This document shows positions 25,916 through 34,741 of a DNA stretch of 64,000 bases, piece after piece. The DNA lies in assembly GCF_007859735.1 (NCBI RefSeq), contig NZ_SIHI01000001.1, forward strand, positions 2,433,249 to 2,497,248, written 5' to 3'. Origin of the DNA: Thalassoglobus neptunius. Its GTDB lineage: Bacteria > Planctomycetota > Planctomycetia > Planctomycetales > Planctomycetaceae. Position 1 is the stretch's first letter. Every line of letters begins with the position of its first letter. The notes under the pieces were generated by a model that ran no database searches, was not told the origin of the DNA, and saw only the letters and a program-made list of their open reading frames with translations. Both the position numbers and the translations under genes were made by a program.

Positions 25916-28393
25916 ATGTTTGACTACGAGCAGCTTGGAGCATTCTACCTCGGCCGGGAATACGAACTGGAAACGTCGTCGCTGCAAGACGACTTCGTCA
26001 TGTACGACGCGAAAGATCTCACGACGCATGCCGTCATCGTGGGAATGACGGGAAGCGGAAAGACCGGTCTCGGAGTGACTCTTCTCGAAGAAGCCGCCAT
26101 CGATGGAATCCCCGCACTGATCATCGATCCAAAAGGAGACATGGGGAACCTGCTGCTCAACTTTCCGAATCTCGCAGCCGAAGACTTTCTCCCCTGGATC
26201 GACAAGGACGCCGCCAGCCGAGCTGGCAGAACGCCGGAAGAGTATGCTGCGGACAAGGCAGAACAATGGAAGTCCGGACTCGCAGGCTGGGATCAACAGC
26301 CCGAGCGAATCCAAATGCTTCGCGATGCCGCTGAAGTGGCGATCTTCACACCCGGAAGTGATGCAGGGATTCCGATCTCGGTTCTCAAATCTTTTGACGC
26401 TCCGCCAGAACAGGTTCGAGAGAGTCAAGACATCATGCGGGAGCGTGTCTCAACGGCGGTCTCCGGCTTGCTGACCCTTCTGGGAGTGGACGCCGATCCG
26501 ATTCAAAGCCGCGAGCACATTCTCCTTTCCAATATCCTTGACTCGGCATGGCGAGACGGGCGAAATCTCAACCTTCCGGCACTGATTGGTGAGATTCAAA
26601 AACCGCCGTTCGACAAAATCGGTGTGATGGACCTCGAGACCATTTTCCCGGCGAAGGATCGTCTTCAACTGGCAATGACGATCAACAACATTCTGGCGTC
26701 GCCTTCGTTCGCTGCCTGGACACACGGCGAGCCGATGAACATTCAGAACCTCTTGTACAACGACGAAGGCAAACCTCGGCTGGCGATTTTGTCGATCGCA
26801 CATCTCAACGATCAGGAACGCATGTTCTTCGTCACGTTGCTGCTGAACGAACTGGTTTCATGGATGAGGGCCCAACCGGGTACATCGAGCCTTCGAGCAA
26901 TTCTCTACATGGACGAAGTCTTCGGATATCTTCCCCCAACAGCGAATCCGCCGTCGAAGATTCCGATGTTAACGCTGTTGAAACAGGCCCGGGCTTTCGG
27001 AGTCGGGCTGATTCTCTCCACGCAGAATCCTGTCGACCTCGACTACAAAGCCCTCTCCAACGCGGGGACATGGTTTCTGGGGCGACTTCAGACACAAAGA
27101 GATCAACAGCGAGTTCTGGACGGACTCGAGGGTGCCTCAGCTTCTGCTGGTGTCCTCTTTGATCGGAAGAAAATCGAGCAAACTCTCTCAGGAGTCGGAA
27201 GCCGCGTCTTTCTGATGAACAACGTCCACGAAGATCATCCCGTCCTCATGCAAACCCGATGGGTCCTTTCTTATCTGAGTGGTCCCATGACGCGGAAGCA
27301 GATTTCCGACCTGATGACTCCGTTCAAGGAACAACAAGCCGAAGATCAGTCCGAACCCGACAAGCAAGAGGTCGCCCCGGAACCGGTCATTGATTCGCGG
27401 TACGACACACTCAAGCCGATCCTCCCTCCGGACATCAAAGAGTTCCATATTTCAGTTCGCAGAGACGTCCCCCGGGATGCAGAAATCGTTTACACCCCCG
27501 CATTGCTCGCTCAGGGAACGGTTCATTACGTCGACTCGAAGTCGGATGTCGATTGCTGGAGGGACGTCAGTTGCGTTGTCCCACTAAGTGAATCCGTTTC
27601 CGTGCCGCGTGATCCGTGGGACAGCGGGACTCTGATCGCGGACCACGATTTTGAATTCGATTCCCGCGCGGCCGACGGAGTTCGGTATGCCGCCACACCT
27701 AAGTCGTGCAGTCGCAAAACTTCTTACAGAAGCTGGTGCGCCTCTTACAAGACTTACCTTTACCGGGAACAGCGACTTCAACTGCTGTTCTGCGACGATC
27801 TCGATACTTACTCGAAACCGGAAGATCGAGAAGGGGACTTTCGCGCACAAATTCGTCAGCTCGCCAGAGAAAAACGCGACCTCGAAATCGCCAAGTTGCG
27901 CAAGAAGTATGAATCGAAAATGCAAACTCTGAACGAGAGAATCCGGAAAGCGGAGCATCGGGTTGAAGAAGAGAAAGAACAGGCCGACTCCGCAACGGTT
28001 TCTGCTGCCGTCTCCATCGGGACATCGATTCTCGGTGCTCTGTTCGGACGGAAAACCTTCAGTAGCACGAACGTATCGCGTGCGGGGACAAGCATGCGGT
28101 CCGCCTCACGGGCTGCGAATCAGCGGGGAGATATCCGAAGAGCTCAGGCAGAAGTCGACAAGCTGGAACAGGACTTCCATGACCTTGAAGCTGAGCTGAA
28201 TGAACAACTGGACGAGATTCGCAAAGAATTCTCCGACGAGGAAATCGAGATCGAAGAGTATCTCATCAAACCTCGAAAGAGCGACATTTCGGCCGAACCG
28301 GTCGCGGTCATCTGGATACCGCACACGATCTCATCGGATCACACACTCGTCCCCGCCAGTGATCCGTGGACAGAGTCGAATTCGCCAAGCTGA
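25916..28393 (+). CDS. HerA/DUF87-type ATPase with C-terminal coiled coils
   Basis: 825 residues from the ATG at 25916, chosen because MFDYEQLGAFYLGREYEL begins the recognisable domain. Walker A is GMTGSGKTG (Lys49, Thr50), followed by LIIDPKGDMGNLL; Walker B is AILYMDEVFGYLP (Asp333, Glu334); a sensor-like segment is GVGLILSTQNPVDLDYKALS. These are features of the FtsK/HerA superfamily DUF87 branch, hexameric DNA or protein motors. Beyond about 440 the sequence leaves the ATPase core. Two coiled coils (about 640-695 and 738-780) flank a short hydrophobic Gly-rich stretch (SIGTSILGALFGRK). HerA usually pairs with the nuclease NurA, which is absent here. Ribosome site weak. Converges with a small lipoprotein gene. 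Confidence 0.88.
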   Translation: MFDYEQLGAFYLGREYELETSSLQDDFVMYDAKDLTTHAVIVGMTGSGKTGLGVTLLEEAAIDGIPALIIDPKGDMGNLLLNFPNLAAEDFLPWIDKDAASRAGRTPEEYAADKAEQWKSGLAGWDQQPERIQMLRDAAEVAIFTPGSDAGIPISVLKSFDAPPEQVRESQDIMRERVSTAVSGLLTLLGVDADPIQSREHILLSNILDSAWRDGRNLNLPALIGEIQKPPFDKIGVMDLETIFPAKDRLQLAMTINNILASPSFAAWTHGEPMNIQNLLYNDEGKPRLAILSIAHLNDQERMFFVTLLLNELVSWMRAQPGTSSLRAILYMDEVFGYLPPTANPPSKIPMLTLLKQARAFGVGLILSTQNPVDLDYKALSNAGTWFLGRLQTQRDQQRVLDGLEGASASAGVLFDRKKIEQTLSGVGSRVFLMNNVHEDHPVLMQTRWVLSYLSGPMTRKQISDLMTPFKEQQAEDQSEPDKQEVAPEPVIDSRYDTLKPILPPDIKEFHISVRRDVPRDAEIVYTPALLAQGTVHYVDSKSDVDCWRDVSCVVPLSESVSVPRDPWDSGTLIADHDFEFDSRAADGVRYAATPKSCSRKTSYRSWCASYKTYLYREQRLQLLFCDDLDTYSKPEDREGDFRAQIRQLAREKRDLEIAKLRKKYESKMQTLNERIRKAEHRVEEEKEQADSATVSAAVSIGTSILGALFGRKTFSSTNVSRAGTSMRSASRAANQRGDIRRAQAEVDKLEQDFHDLEAELNEQLDEIRKEFSDEEIEIEEYLIKPRKSDISAEPVAVIWIPHTISSDHTLVPASDPWTESNSPS

Positions 28394-28410
28394 CGATGGA
28401 AGACCCTGCT

Positions 28411-28764
28411 CTATGGAGCAAATGGATACTGCGGGCCGGTCAGATCGATCTCTTCTTCGCGACTGCCAGTGAGGAAGTCCGAGATCCGTCGCAACCGGAG
28501 TTTGCCAGTCGAATTGTCTGGCGAATTCGATGCGACTCCGGATGAAACAGTCGACGTTGCAGCCCGTTTCGTTTCGGTGTTCTTGACGAAATGAGTTTGC
28601 GATGGATCAACTTTGGCACTGGTCGACCGACGAGGAAGGAGATCGAACCCGAAGAATGGCATCGGAGAATTGCTGTTCATCTGGAACCAGGTATGTCCAA
28701 CCGTACAGCCAGACAGGAACATCGATCCCAAAGCGATCAGGCAAATCGAACGCGACCTCTTCAT
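28411..28764 (-). CDS. Small lipoprotein of unknown function
   Basis: 117 residues. The N-terminus MKRSRSICLIALGSMFLSGC is a clear lipoprotein signal peptide with lipobox LSGC (Cys20). The mature part is polar, Ser/Thr/Arg-rich and has no recognisable domain. Probably anchored in a membrane facing the periplasm. The gene converges with the HerA-like ATPase gene 17 bases away, and lies downstream of another small lipoprotein gene on the same strand. A degenerate interspersed repeat lies just upstream. Confidence 0.7.
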   Translation of the reverse strand: MKRSRSICLIALGSMFLSGCTVGHTWFQMNSNSPMPFFGFDLLPRRSTSAKVDPSQTHFVKNTETKRAATSTVSSGVASNSPDNSTGKLRLRRISDFLTGSREEEIDLTGPQYPFAP

Positions 28765-28780
28765 GACTCTTTCTCTCGTA

Positions 28781-28843
28781 AGTTGCTCTCGTCAGTGCAC
28801 TCGCTGCGACAGGTGGACAGAGTCCTCATCCAGTTTGCTCGTG
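28781..28843 (+). repeat. Interspersed palindromic element, degenerate copy F
   Basis: Keeps AGTTGCTCT, CAGTGCACTCGCT and CAGTTTGCTCGTG in the same order as the full copies. The central and terminal parts are altered. It sits directly upstream of the small lipoprotein gene at 28411-28764. Confidence 0.5.
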
Positions 28844-28875
28844 TGGATTTGCGAAGACCATTCCGACAAAAGCTC

Positions 28876-29007
28876 TTATTCTTCGGACTGAGCAGGGAGT
28901 CCGGAAGACCCCGGAAAAATCGAAACGGACTGCAGTGCCTGACATCCCGAAGAGATCAAGGGAAGGACAACAAGGATCGCGGCAGCAATCGTTTTGATTC
29001 TGTTCAT
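28876..29007 (-). CDS. Very small lipoprotein (43 residues)
   Basis: The frame extends further upstream, but the start with sense is the ATG at 29007, preceded by GGAAGTGGAG. It gives MNRIKTIAAAILVVLPLISS followed by GCQALQS, a classic lipoprotein signal with lipobox ISSGC at about 19-23. Only about 20 residues remain after cleavage, so it is a tiny surface or periplasmic lipopeptide. It precedes the other small lipoprotein gene at 28411-28764 on the same strand. No function is suggested by the sequence. Confidence 0.6.
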   Translation of the reverse strand: MNRIKTIAAAILVVLPLISSGCQALQSVSIFPGSSGLPAQSEE

Positions 29008-29533
29008 CTCCACTTCCTGCGGTTGCGATGAAAAGGAATTCATTCGAAATCGCGATCTTCTTGATCGCAAGGACCTGAGGTGATCCGGGACTTGACCACG
29101 CACGAGGAGTCGCCCTCGTTGCAGTCATTCGGGAATCCGGGGGACCGGAAAGATAACAATTCCGCGGTTGACGCCTAAACCCCAAAGTCCTGCAACGCGA
29201 TGCTTCGCCCGCCGATCTGTCGATCTTGCCGAAACTTTGAGGTCTGCTTCAAACCTGCGTCCAGGAAGTCTCATCGAGGCCTGATTTCCACTGAGAGACC
29301 TGTTGCGTAACCGCATCACGATGCTTTTTGGCGACACCGCGTCGATTTCGATTCGAGCCGCATTTCCGAGGAGGCGAAATCCCCTAAGGGTTTTCCTGTA
29401 AGTAGATAGCGAAGATTCTCGTTCGTTTTTCTCCTCTCATCAGAGGCCGGAAAACGCATTTTTTACTCACTGGAATCAAGATTGCGTTTCCGCAAATTGC
29501 ATCGAAGACGCTTCGAAGCGGCGATCCATCAAT
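29008..29533. other. Intergenic region, no clear feature
   Basis: 526 bases between divergent genes. A short open frame at 29125-29337 (minus) is Arg-rich and lacks a ribosome site. There is a short inverted motif around AAATCCCCTAAGGGTTTT near 29377. No tRNA or repeat of the interspersed family was found. Confidence 0.4.
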
Positions 29534-30301
29534 TTGCCTCAGAGACATGAAGTTCCGTCAATGAATCTCCGAACCATTGCAGATTTTACAGTTCTCCTCG
29601 CTCACCGAGGTCGGCAACTCGCAAGCCCCCCGCTGACAACCGATCTCGGTGAGCGTCTCGTACTGGCGAACTTGATTGACTCACTGACAGCTCAGTGGAA
29701 GCAAAACCTTCGGACGACTCTCAGTTCTGACTCCGTAGAGAGTGAGACAGCCAAAAGGCTCTGTGAAGACCTGCTGGTCCTCGAATTCTGTCTTCGTGTG
29801 ACATGTTCTGAAATGCTCTCATCCGAGTCTTTGGAACTGCCCGGAATCGAACACGGAGACCATCCTCTCTGGCTTGGCCCTCTGAAGAGCGTGGTCGAAG
29901 AGTCTCTCCTCGCTGCTCGACAGCATCTCAGTGAATCCGATCATCTGCTGATCCTCAAACTTCAGCGACGCCTCAGCGTATGGACCGACCAACTCCTGGC
30001 GACGCGAGGAAGTACATTCTGGTCGGAACACTTCGTTCACGATGCAGCTCGCTACGAACAGTTCCTTCAGGATCGGAATCTGCCTGAAAGCGGGGAGTCG
30101 GCCAAACTCCGCGAAGCACTCGAGAGAGCAGCTTGCCAGATGATCGTGCCCAATCGCGTGTGCGATTCTCACTCTCCGAAAGCCGAGATCATGAGTCTGC
30201 TCAAGTCGCTTTCGAAGCTGGTTTCCTGGGATCAACGATCAAGTGAGGACTTGTCAACACGTACTCGACGCCGAATCATTGATCAGTCGCGTTGTGCGTG
30301 A
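29534..30301 (+). CDS. Protein of unknown function, helical
   Basis: Up to 255 residues from a TTG at 29534. An in-frame ATG at 29561 (MNLRTIADFTVLLAHRGRQL) is a more natural start, but neither has a strong ribosome site. The sequence is almost wholly helical, with Leu-rich amphipathic stretches (for example CEDLLVLEFCLRVTCSEML and HLLILKLQRRLSVWTDQLLA). There is no signal peptide, membrane span or recognisable motif. Its neighbour downstream is the PAS-GAF-receiver gene on the same strand, 145 bases away. I do not recognise the family. Confidence 0.6.
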   Translation: MPQRHEVPSMNLRTIADFTVLLAHRGRQLASPPLTTDLGERLVLANLIDSLTAQWKQNLRTTLSSDSVESETAKRLCEDLLVLEFCLRVTCSEMLSSESLELPGIEHGDHPLWLGPLKSVVEESLLAARQHLSESDHLLILKLQRRLSVWTDQLLATRGSTFWSEHFVHDAARYEQFLQDRNLPESGESAKLREALERAACQMIVPNRVCDSHSPKAEIMSLLKSLSKLVSWDQRSSEDLSTRTRRRIIDQSRCA

Positions 30302-30446
30302 TTTTGGAACGAGTTGCCAAACAGAAAACTCGATCCAAAGTTCCCATGAACTGCGTCTGATTTCAGGAATATTTTGAAACTCGGAGTGATTCCGATGGTC
30401 ACCAGTCTAGACTCAAACAGAATCGACCGATACAACCGATAGGAGA

Positions 30447-32237
30447 GTGATTGACGTATCTCTCAAGATCGACGCTTCCTGTCGTATCGCATTACCGTTT
30501 GGGTGGACTGTTTCGATGGAAGTTGGGGCATCCGTGTCCGAGCAACCTGAACTTCTGATTCTCTCCGATGGCGAGTCCCCCATGTCTTCGGTAGCGCCGG
30601 GATTGTTCTCGCACTACCGCCTGACCGAGGTAAACAGTGTGGCTGAAGCAATCAGTCGGCTGACGGGTCCGAATCCACCCGAGTATTGTCTGGTCCCTGG
30701 CCATTCCAACACAATCTCAGAAACGATCGATTGTGCCTCGCTTCTGGCACAACTTCCCGACGCCGTCTTGAAGATCGATCAATACGAGCAAATCGTGTGG
30801 GCCAATCGGGCTGCCCATCGACTTCTCAATATCCCCGCCAATGGAGAAGCTTCTCTTCCAAAGTTGTTCGAGTTGTGGAATCAGGCACAAATCGTCGGTC
30901 CCGATTTCTGCCCAGTCAATTCGGTGATGGCGACGGGAAAACGAGCGAAGACAACCGTCCGGCTCGACGAGAAATCATTCTTTGAATTCACAGTGACCCC
31001 CATTCCGGGAAATTCCCCTTCGGGCGGAAAACTGCTTCTGGCCACTCTTCGAGAGACATCGGACGAAGTTCTTCAACAGCAAAAGCTCGACGCAGTGCAT
31101 CAGGCCGGGCTTGATCTTGGCGATCTCGACAGAGAAGACGTTCTTGATCTGTCGACGTATGAACGGGTCGAACTTCTCAAATCCAAGTTACTGTATTACA
31201 CGCAAGAACTCCTCGAGTTCGACACCGTTGAGATCCGGATTGTCGATCAGGAGTCCGGCCTTCTGAAACCACTGCTCGATTTCGGAATGGACCCAACCGC
31301 AGCAACTCGCGAACTGTTGGCCAGTCCGCAAGGAAACGGAGTGACCGGTTTCGTCGCTTCGACCGGAAAGAGTTACCTGTGCGAGGATACGACGAATGAC
31401 CCGCTCTATCTTCCGGGAGCGGCTGGTGCGAAAAGCTCTCTAACGGTTCCACTCATCCGGCACGATCTGATTCTCGGGACCTTCAACGTGGAAAGCCCTC
31501 ACCCGGGAGCCTTCACAGCGACAGACCTTCGCTTTGTCGAATTGTTCTGCCGGGAAGTTGCGATCGCATTGAACACGCTCGAACTTCTGGAAGTCGAGAA
31601 GGAAACGTCGATTGCAGCCAGCACGAAGCGGATGCTTTGCGAAGTTGCGGACCCCGTCGACGAAATTCTTTCCGACACATCCTGGATGTTCGAACGATTC
31701 AGCGCAGGCGACTCAGAAACATGCGACCGAATTCGGCGGATCTTGAATCATACTCAAGACATCCGAAAACTGATTCGCGACAACAGCATGATCTGCAACA
31801 CCGAAAGTGTCCGCACACCGAGACTCGGCAATGCCCATCCGCATCTGATCGGAAAGAGAGTTCTCGTTGTCGACATGGACGTCGAAGTTCGAAAGAGTGC
31901 TCACGAAATCATGGAGCAGTACGACATGACCGTCGATGCGGTTCGGACTGCTGATGAAGCTCTCCGAATGGTTCGGACGTTCGCTTATCATGTCGTCATC
32001 GCCGACAAGAGCCCGCCCGATATGAAGGGCTCCGAAATGTTCCGCTCCCTGCGGGAGATTCACGAGCATCTTCCCATCATGCTGATGACCGGATTCGGCT
32101 ACGACGGCGAACACACGCTCGTCAAATGTCGAGAAATGGGAATGCGAAAAACGCTCTACAAGCCGTTTATCGTTGACCAGTTGATCAAGTCGATTGAAGA
32201 CGCCATCTCCAATTCGACCGGCTCCGTCACGCTTTAA
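30447..32237 (+). CDS. PAS-GAF-receiver signalling protein with degenerate histidine-kinase module
   Basis: Up to 596 residues. PAS-like domain at about 97-205 (LPDAVLKIDQYEQIVWANRA), GAF domain at about 233-375, a short dimerisation-like segment at about 389-445, and a response-regulator receiver at about 470-596. In the segment MLCEVADPVDEIL, the place where related kinases have the phosphorylated His of the HEvNNP box is Cys398, and no ATPase domain follows. It therefore cannot autophosphorylate in the usual way. The receiver looks functional: acidic pair in VLVVDMD, phosphoacceptor Asp520, Thr in LMTGF and Lys in LYKPF. The GTG start at 30447 lies too close to AGGAG; the ATG at 30516 after GGGTGG is an alternative. 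Confidence 0.85.
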   Translation: MIDVSLKIDASCRIALPFGWTVSMEVGASVSEQPELLILSDGESPMSSVAPGLFSHYRLTEVNSVAEAISRLTGPNPPEYCLVPGHSNTISETIDCASLLAQLPDAVLKIDQYEQIVWANRAAHRLLNIPANGEASLPKLFELWNQAQIVGPDFCPVNSVMATGKRAKTTVRLDEKSFFEFTVTPIPGNSPSGGKLLLATLRETSDEVLQQQKLDAVHQAGLDLGDLDREDVLDLSTYERVELLKSKLLYYTQELLEFDTVEIRIVDQESGLLKPLLDFGMDPTAATRELLASPQGNGVTGFVASTGKSYLCEDTTNDPLYLPGAAGAKSSLTVPLIRHDLILGTFNVESPHPGAFTATDLRFVELFCREVAIALNTLELLEVEKETSIAASTKRMLCEVADPVDEILSDTSWMFERFSAGDSETCDRIRRILNHTQDIRKLIRDNSMICNTESVRTPRLGNAHPHLIGKRVLVVDMDVEVRKSAHEIMEQYDMTVDAVRTADEALRMVRTFAYHVVIADKSPPDMKGSEMFRSLREIHEHLPIMLMTGFGYDGEHTLVKCREMGMRKTLYKPFIVDQLIKSIEDAISNSTGSVTL

Positions 32238-32516
32238 AGCAGCTTGCGAAGCTCTCTTCCTGAAATTGGCTGAGCGATCGCGATATTCATCGAATGAAAC
32301 AAGTTCGAGCGGGTGCAGAGCAACCACGGAAATGGTCTAATTGCGGTTCTCAATCTGTTTTCGAACTCATAAGTGTTTCGATCAATCGCTCGATTCTCGA
32401 TCAATCGAAGCACTTTGATCGTTCTTCGCCACGATTGGGCAAACTCTGAAACAATCGCCCGGCATCTCCTCGAAGGCGGTTCGACAAACTTTCAACTCCT
32501 CATCGGAAATTGACTG

Positions 32517-33461
32517 ATGACCACAGATCGACCCCAATTCATTTCATGCGATCCAGTAACCGGACTTCCAGCAACGGCCCCTTCTTCAGACGCGGAATCC
32601 ACTTCGCTCTGGGCTCTCGGATCTCCCCATCATCAGAAACTCGTCGAAGAGATCCCAACGGCGGTCCTCGAATCAGCGATCCAGAGTCAAGAAATCACAC
32701 TCATCCCCATCGGAGCAGAAGGGGTCTGGACATGGTTTCGCCTTCCCCGAGTTCTGGCCCCCCTCATCGGGCCAGTCACGAATAACGCTCTCATTCTCGT
32801 TCCGCAAAATTCCAGTCAGCTCCTCCAGAGTGAGAACCTTTGGGAAGAGACGCTGACTGTCGGTGAATCGTTTGTTGTTGTCGATGCAATTCGTCCGAAC
32901 CAGTTTCTGGCTACGGAGCTGCCAGAACTTGCTCCCTTGCGCCGGCGGATTCCAAAATGGCTTCGAAGTAACATCTCAACTTTTCGGCCAGTTCACATGG
33001 TCTCAGCTCCGGACGAACATGCGATTCGGGCCGGACTGCTTCAAATCCACGATGAACTCGAACCGAGCCACATTGAATCCCAGAATTGCGAGGGCGATGG
33101 GGTTCATGTCGCGGGCGACTACTGGCATGGAATCATGCACCGTCGCGAGCCCGACTATCACAACTCCAAATACTGGTTCCGGCGTGTCGGCGAGCACCCC
33201 TGCTACCCTCAACTTGCAGAAATCGCCTGCGACATCTTTGACAGTGAAGACGGCATTGAATCCGACGAATGGAAAGTCAAGATTGCCGGTTCACGATGGG
33301 ATGCCAACGCATTCGTCGACTTGTGCAAACACTGTTCTCGCTCAGCAGGAACCCCATTGGAAGTTGCAGCCCGGCGCATTCAATGGTTCGAAATGATCCT
33401 GCTTCTCCGCCAAACTTACGCTGACTGCACAGGGCAAAGTCCGATGGATTTCCCCATCTGA
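32517..33461 (+). CDS. Protein of unknown function with GDYWHGIMHRREPDYHNSKY motif
   Basis: 314 residues, no signal peptide or membrane span. The N-terminal 140 residues are a mixed domain (LESAIQSQEITLIPIGAEGV). The C-terminal part (about 160-300) contains a His/Tyr/Trp-rich block, GDYWHGIMHRREPDYHNSKY followed by WFRRVGEHP, which looks like a conserved active or binding site. I have a general impression of having seen this block in planctomycete and verrucomicrobial proteins without assigned function, but cannot name a family. The start ATG sits after AATTGACTG with no strong ribosome site. Converges with ribF. Confidence 0.7.
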   Translation: MTTDRPQFISCDPVTGLPATAPSSDAESTSLWALGSPHHQKLVEEIPTAVLESAIQSQEITLIPIGAEGVWTWFRLPRVLAPLIGPVTNNALILVPQNSSQLLQSENLWEETLTVGESFVVVDAIRPNQFLATELPELAPLRRRIPKWLRSNISTFRPVHMVSAPDEHAIRAGLLQIHDELEPSHIESQNCEGDGVHVAGDYWHGIMHRREPDYHNSKYWFRRVGEHPCYPQLAEIACDIFDSEDGIESDEWKVKIAGSRWDANAFVDLCKHCSRSAGTPLEVAARRIQWFEMILLLRQTYADCTGQSPMDFPI

Positions 33462-33506
33462 AATCGATGCGAGTGATGAGACGAATCGGGGAGCCGCCGA
33501 AACTGG

Positions 33507-34439
33507 TTAATCCCCAAGAGTCTTGCAGACGACTTCTTTCGTGGCAGCGACATCGTTGCGAATCTGCTCTTCAAGCTGTTCGCGTCCCTCGAAAGTGACC
33601 TGACCCCGAAGTCGATCCAGAAACTTCAGCGTCAGCATCGATGAATACAGATCCTTCTGGAAGCCGATCAAATGGGCTTCCACCTTCTTCTCATCTCCGG
33701 AGAACGTCGGATTTCGGCCGACACTCACCGCGGCAGGAAAATCTCCATCCTCTGTGGTCGCCACGCAGGCGTAAACACCTTCTCCAGGGATGATCGTTTC
33801 AATTTCCGTCAGATTGGCTGTCGGAAATCCGATTTGACGTCCTCGCTGCTCTCCGTGAGTCACTCTCCCCTGAAGTTGATACGGACGCCCCAGTTGGAAA
33901 TTGGCGTCAACAATCTCTCCGCTGGCCAGTGACTTCCGAATCGAACTGGACGAAACCATTTTCTCGCCCAACAACTCAGGCTGGATGACGAGCAACTCGA
34001 TAGAATGTTGCTGACACTCCGCCCGAAGCGTCTCGATCGATCCGGTCCGCATCTTTCCATAGAAAAAGTTGGGCCCCTCGACCATTCCGCGAGCGTTCAA
34101 CTGCTCGAGAATCACGCGACGAAAAAACTCGTCCGGGGTCAAGCTCAACAGTCCCATATCCGTCGGGTACGCGATCACGTGATCCACTCCGCATTCGTGA
34201 ATCAACCGTGACTTCTCTTCGAGGGTCGACAATCGAGGCGGCTCTTGATCGGGTCGGAGCAGTCGGATCGGATGAGGTTCGAACGTCATCACGACACTGG
34301 GAAGCGACGCTTCACGGGCCTGTTCGATCAACGCTTTCAGAAGCTGTTGATGGCCGAGATGAACGCCATCGAAATTTCCGATCGAGACGAAGCCGCCACA
34401 GGCGGGATGAGAATCAGCGAATCCGCGAAACAATGTCAT
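33507..34439 (-). CDS. ribF: Bifunctional riboflavin kinase / FAD synthetase
   Basis: 310 residues from the ATG at 34439, the usual RibF length. The frame continues to a GTG at 34517, but that extension has no family sense. The N-terminal adenylyltransferase domain shows SIGNFDGVHLGHQQLLKALI and VVMTFEPHPIRLLRPD. The flavokinase domain shows GRVTHGEQRGRQIGFPTANL and GVYACVATTEDG. It phosphorylates riboflavin to FMN and adenylates it to FAD in the cytoplasm. Neighbours are unrelated. Converges with the gene at 32517-33461. Confidence 0.94.
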   Translation of the reverse strand: MTLFRGFADSHPACGGFVSIGNFDGVHLGHQQLLKALIEQAREASLPSVVMTFEPHPIRLLRPDQEPPRLSTLEEKSRLIHECGVDHVIAYPTDMGLLSLTPDEFFRRVILEQLNARGMVEGPNFFYGKMRTGSIETLRAECQQHSIELLVIQPELLGEKMVSSSSIRKSLASGEIVDANFQLGRPYQLQGRVTHGEQRGRQIGFPTANLTEIETIIPGEGVYACVATTEDGDFPAAVSVGRNPTFSGDEKKVEAHLIGFQKDLYSSMLTLKFLDRLRGQVTFEGREQLEEQIRNDVAATKEVVCKTLGD

Positions 34440-34741
34440 AACGACCGGGGGAACTGCTCGGTTGGGAACAAAAACTGATATCGGAAGACATCTATTGAAT
34501 CCTCCAAAGAACGGCACTCGAACGTGTTCGACTCCTGGAAGATACGATCATCGACTGGCATTGTACGGGTTTGCGCGAGCAAGGCGAGTTCAGCGTTTGA
34601 AATCTCGCTCACAGAATTTTTGGATTCCGATTGACCTGCTGAGAACGGAAAAGGGGTATTGAATCCGAAAATAACGTGATACAATTCCGCGAGCAGATCA
34701 CCGGACGATATCTACGAACTGCGAAACGGAAGGACCCAATC

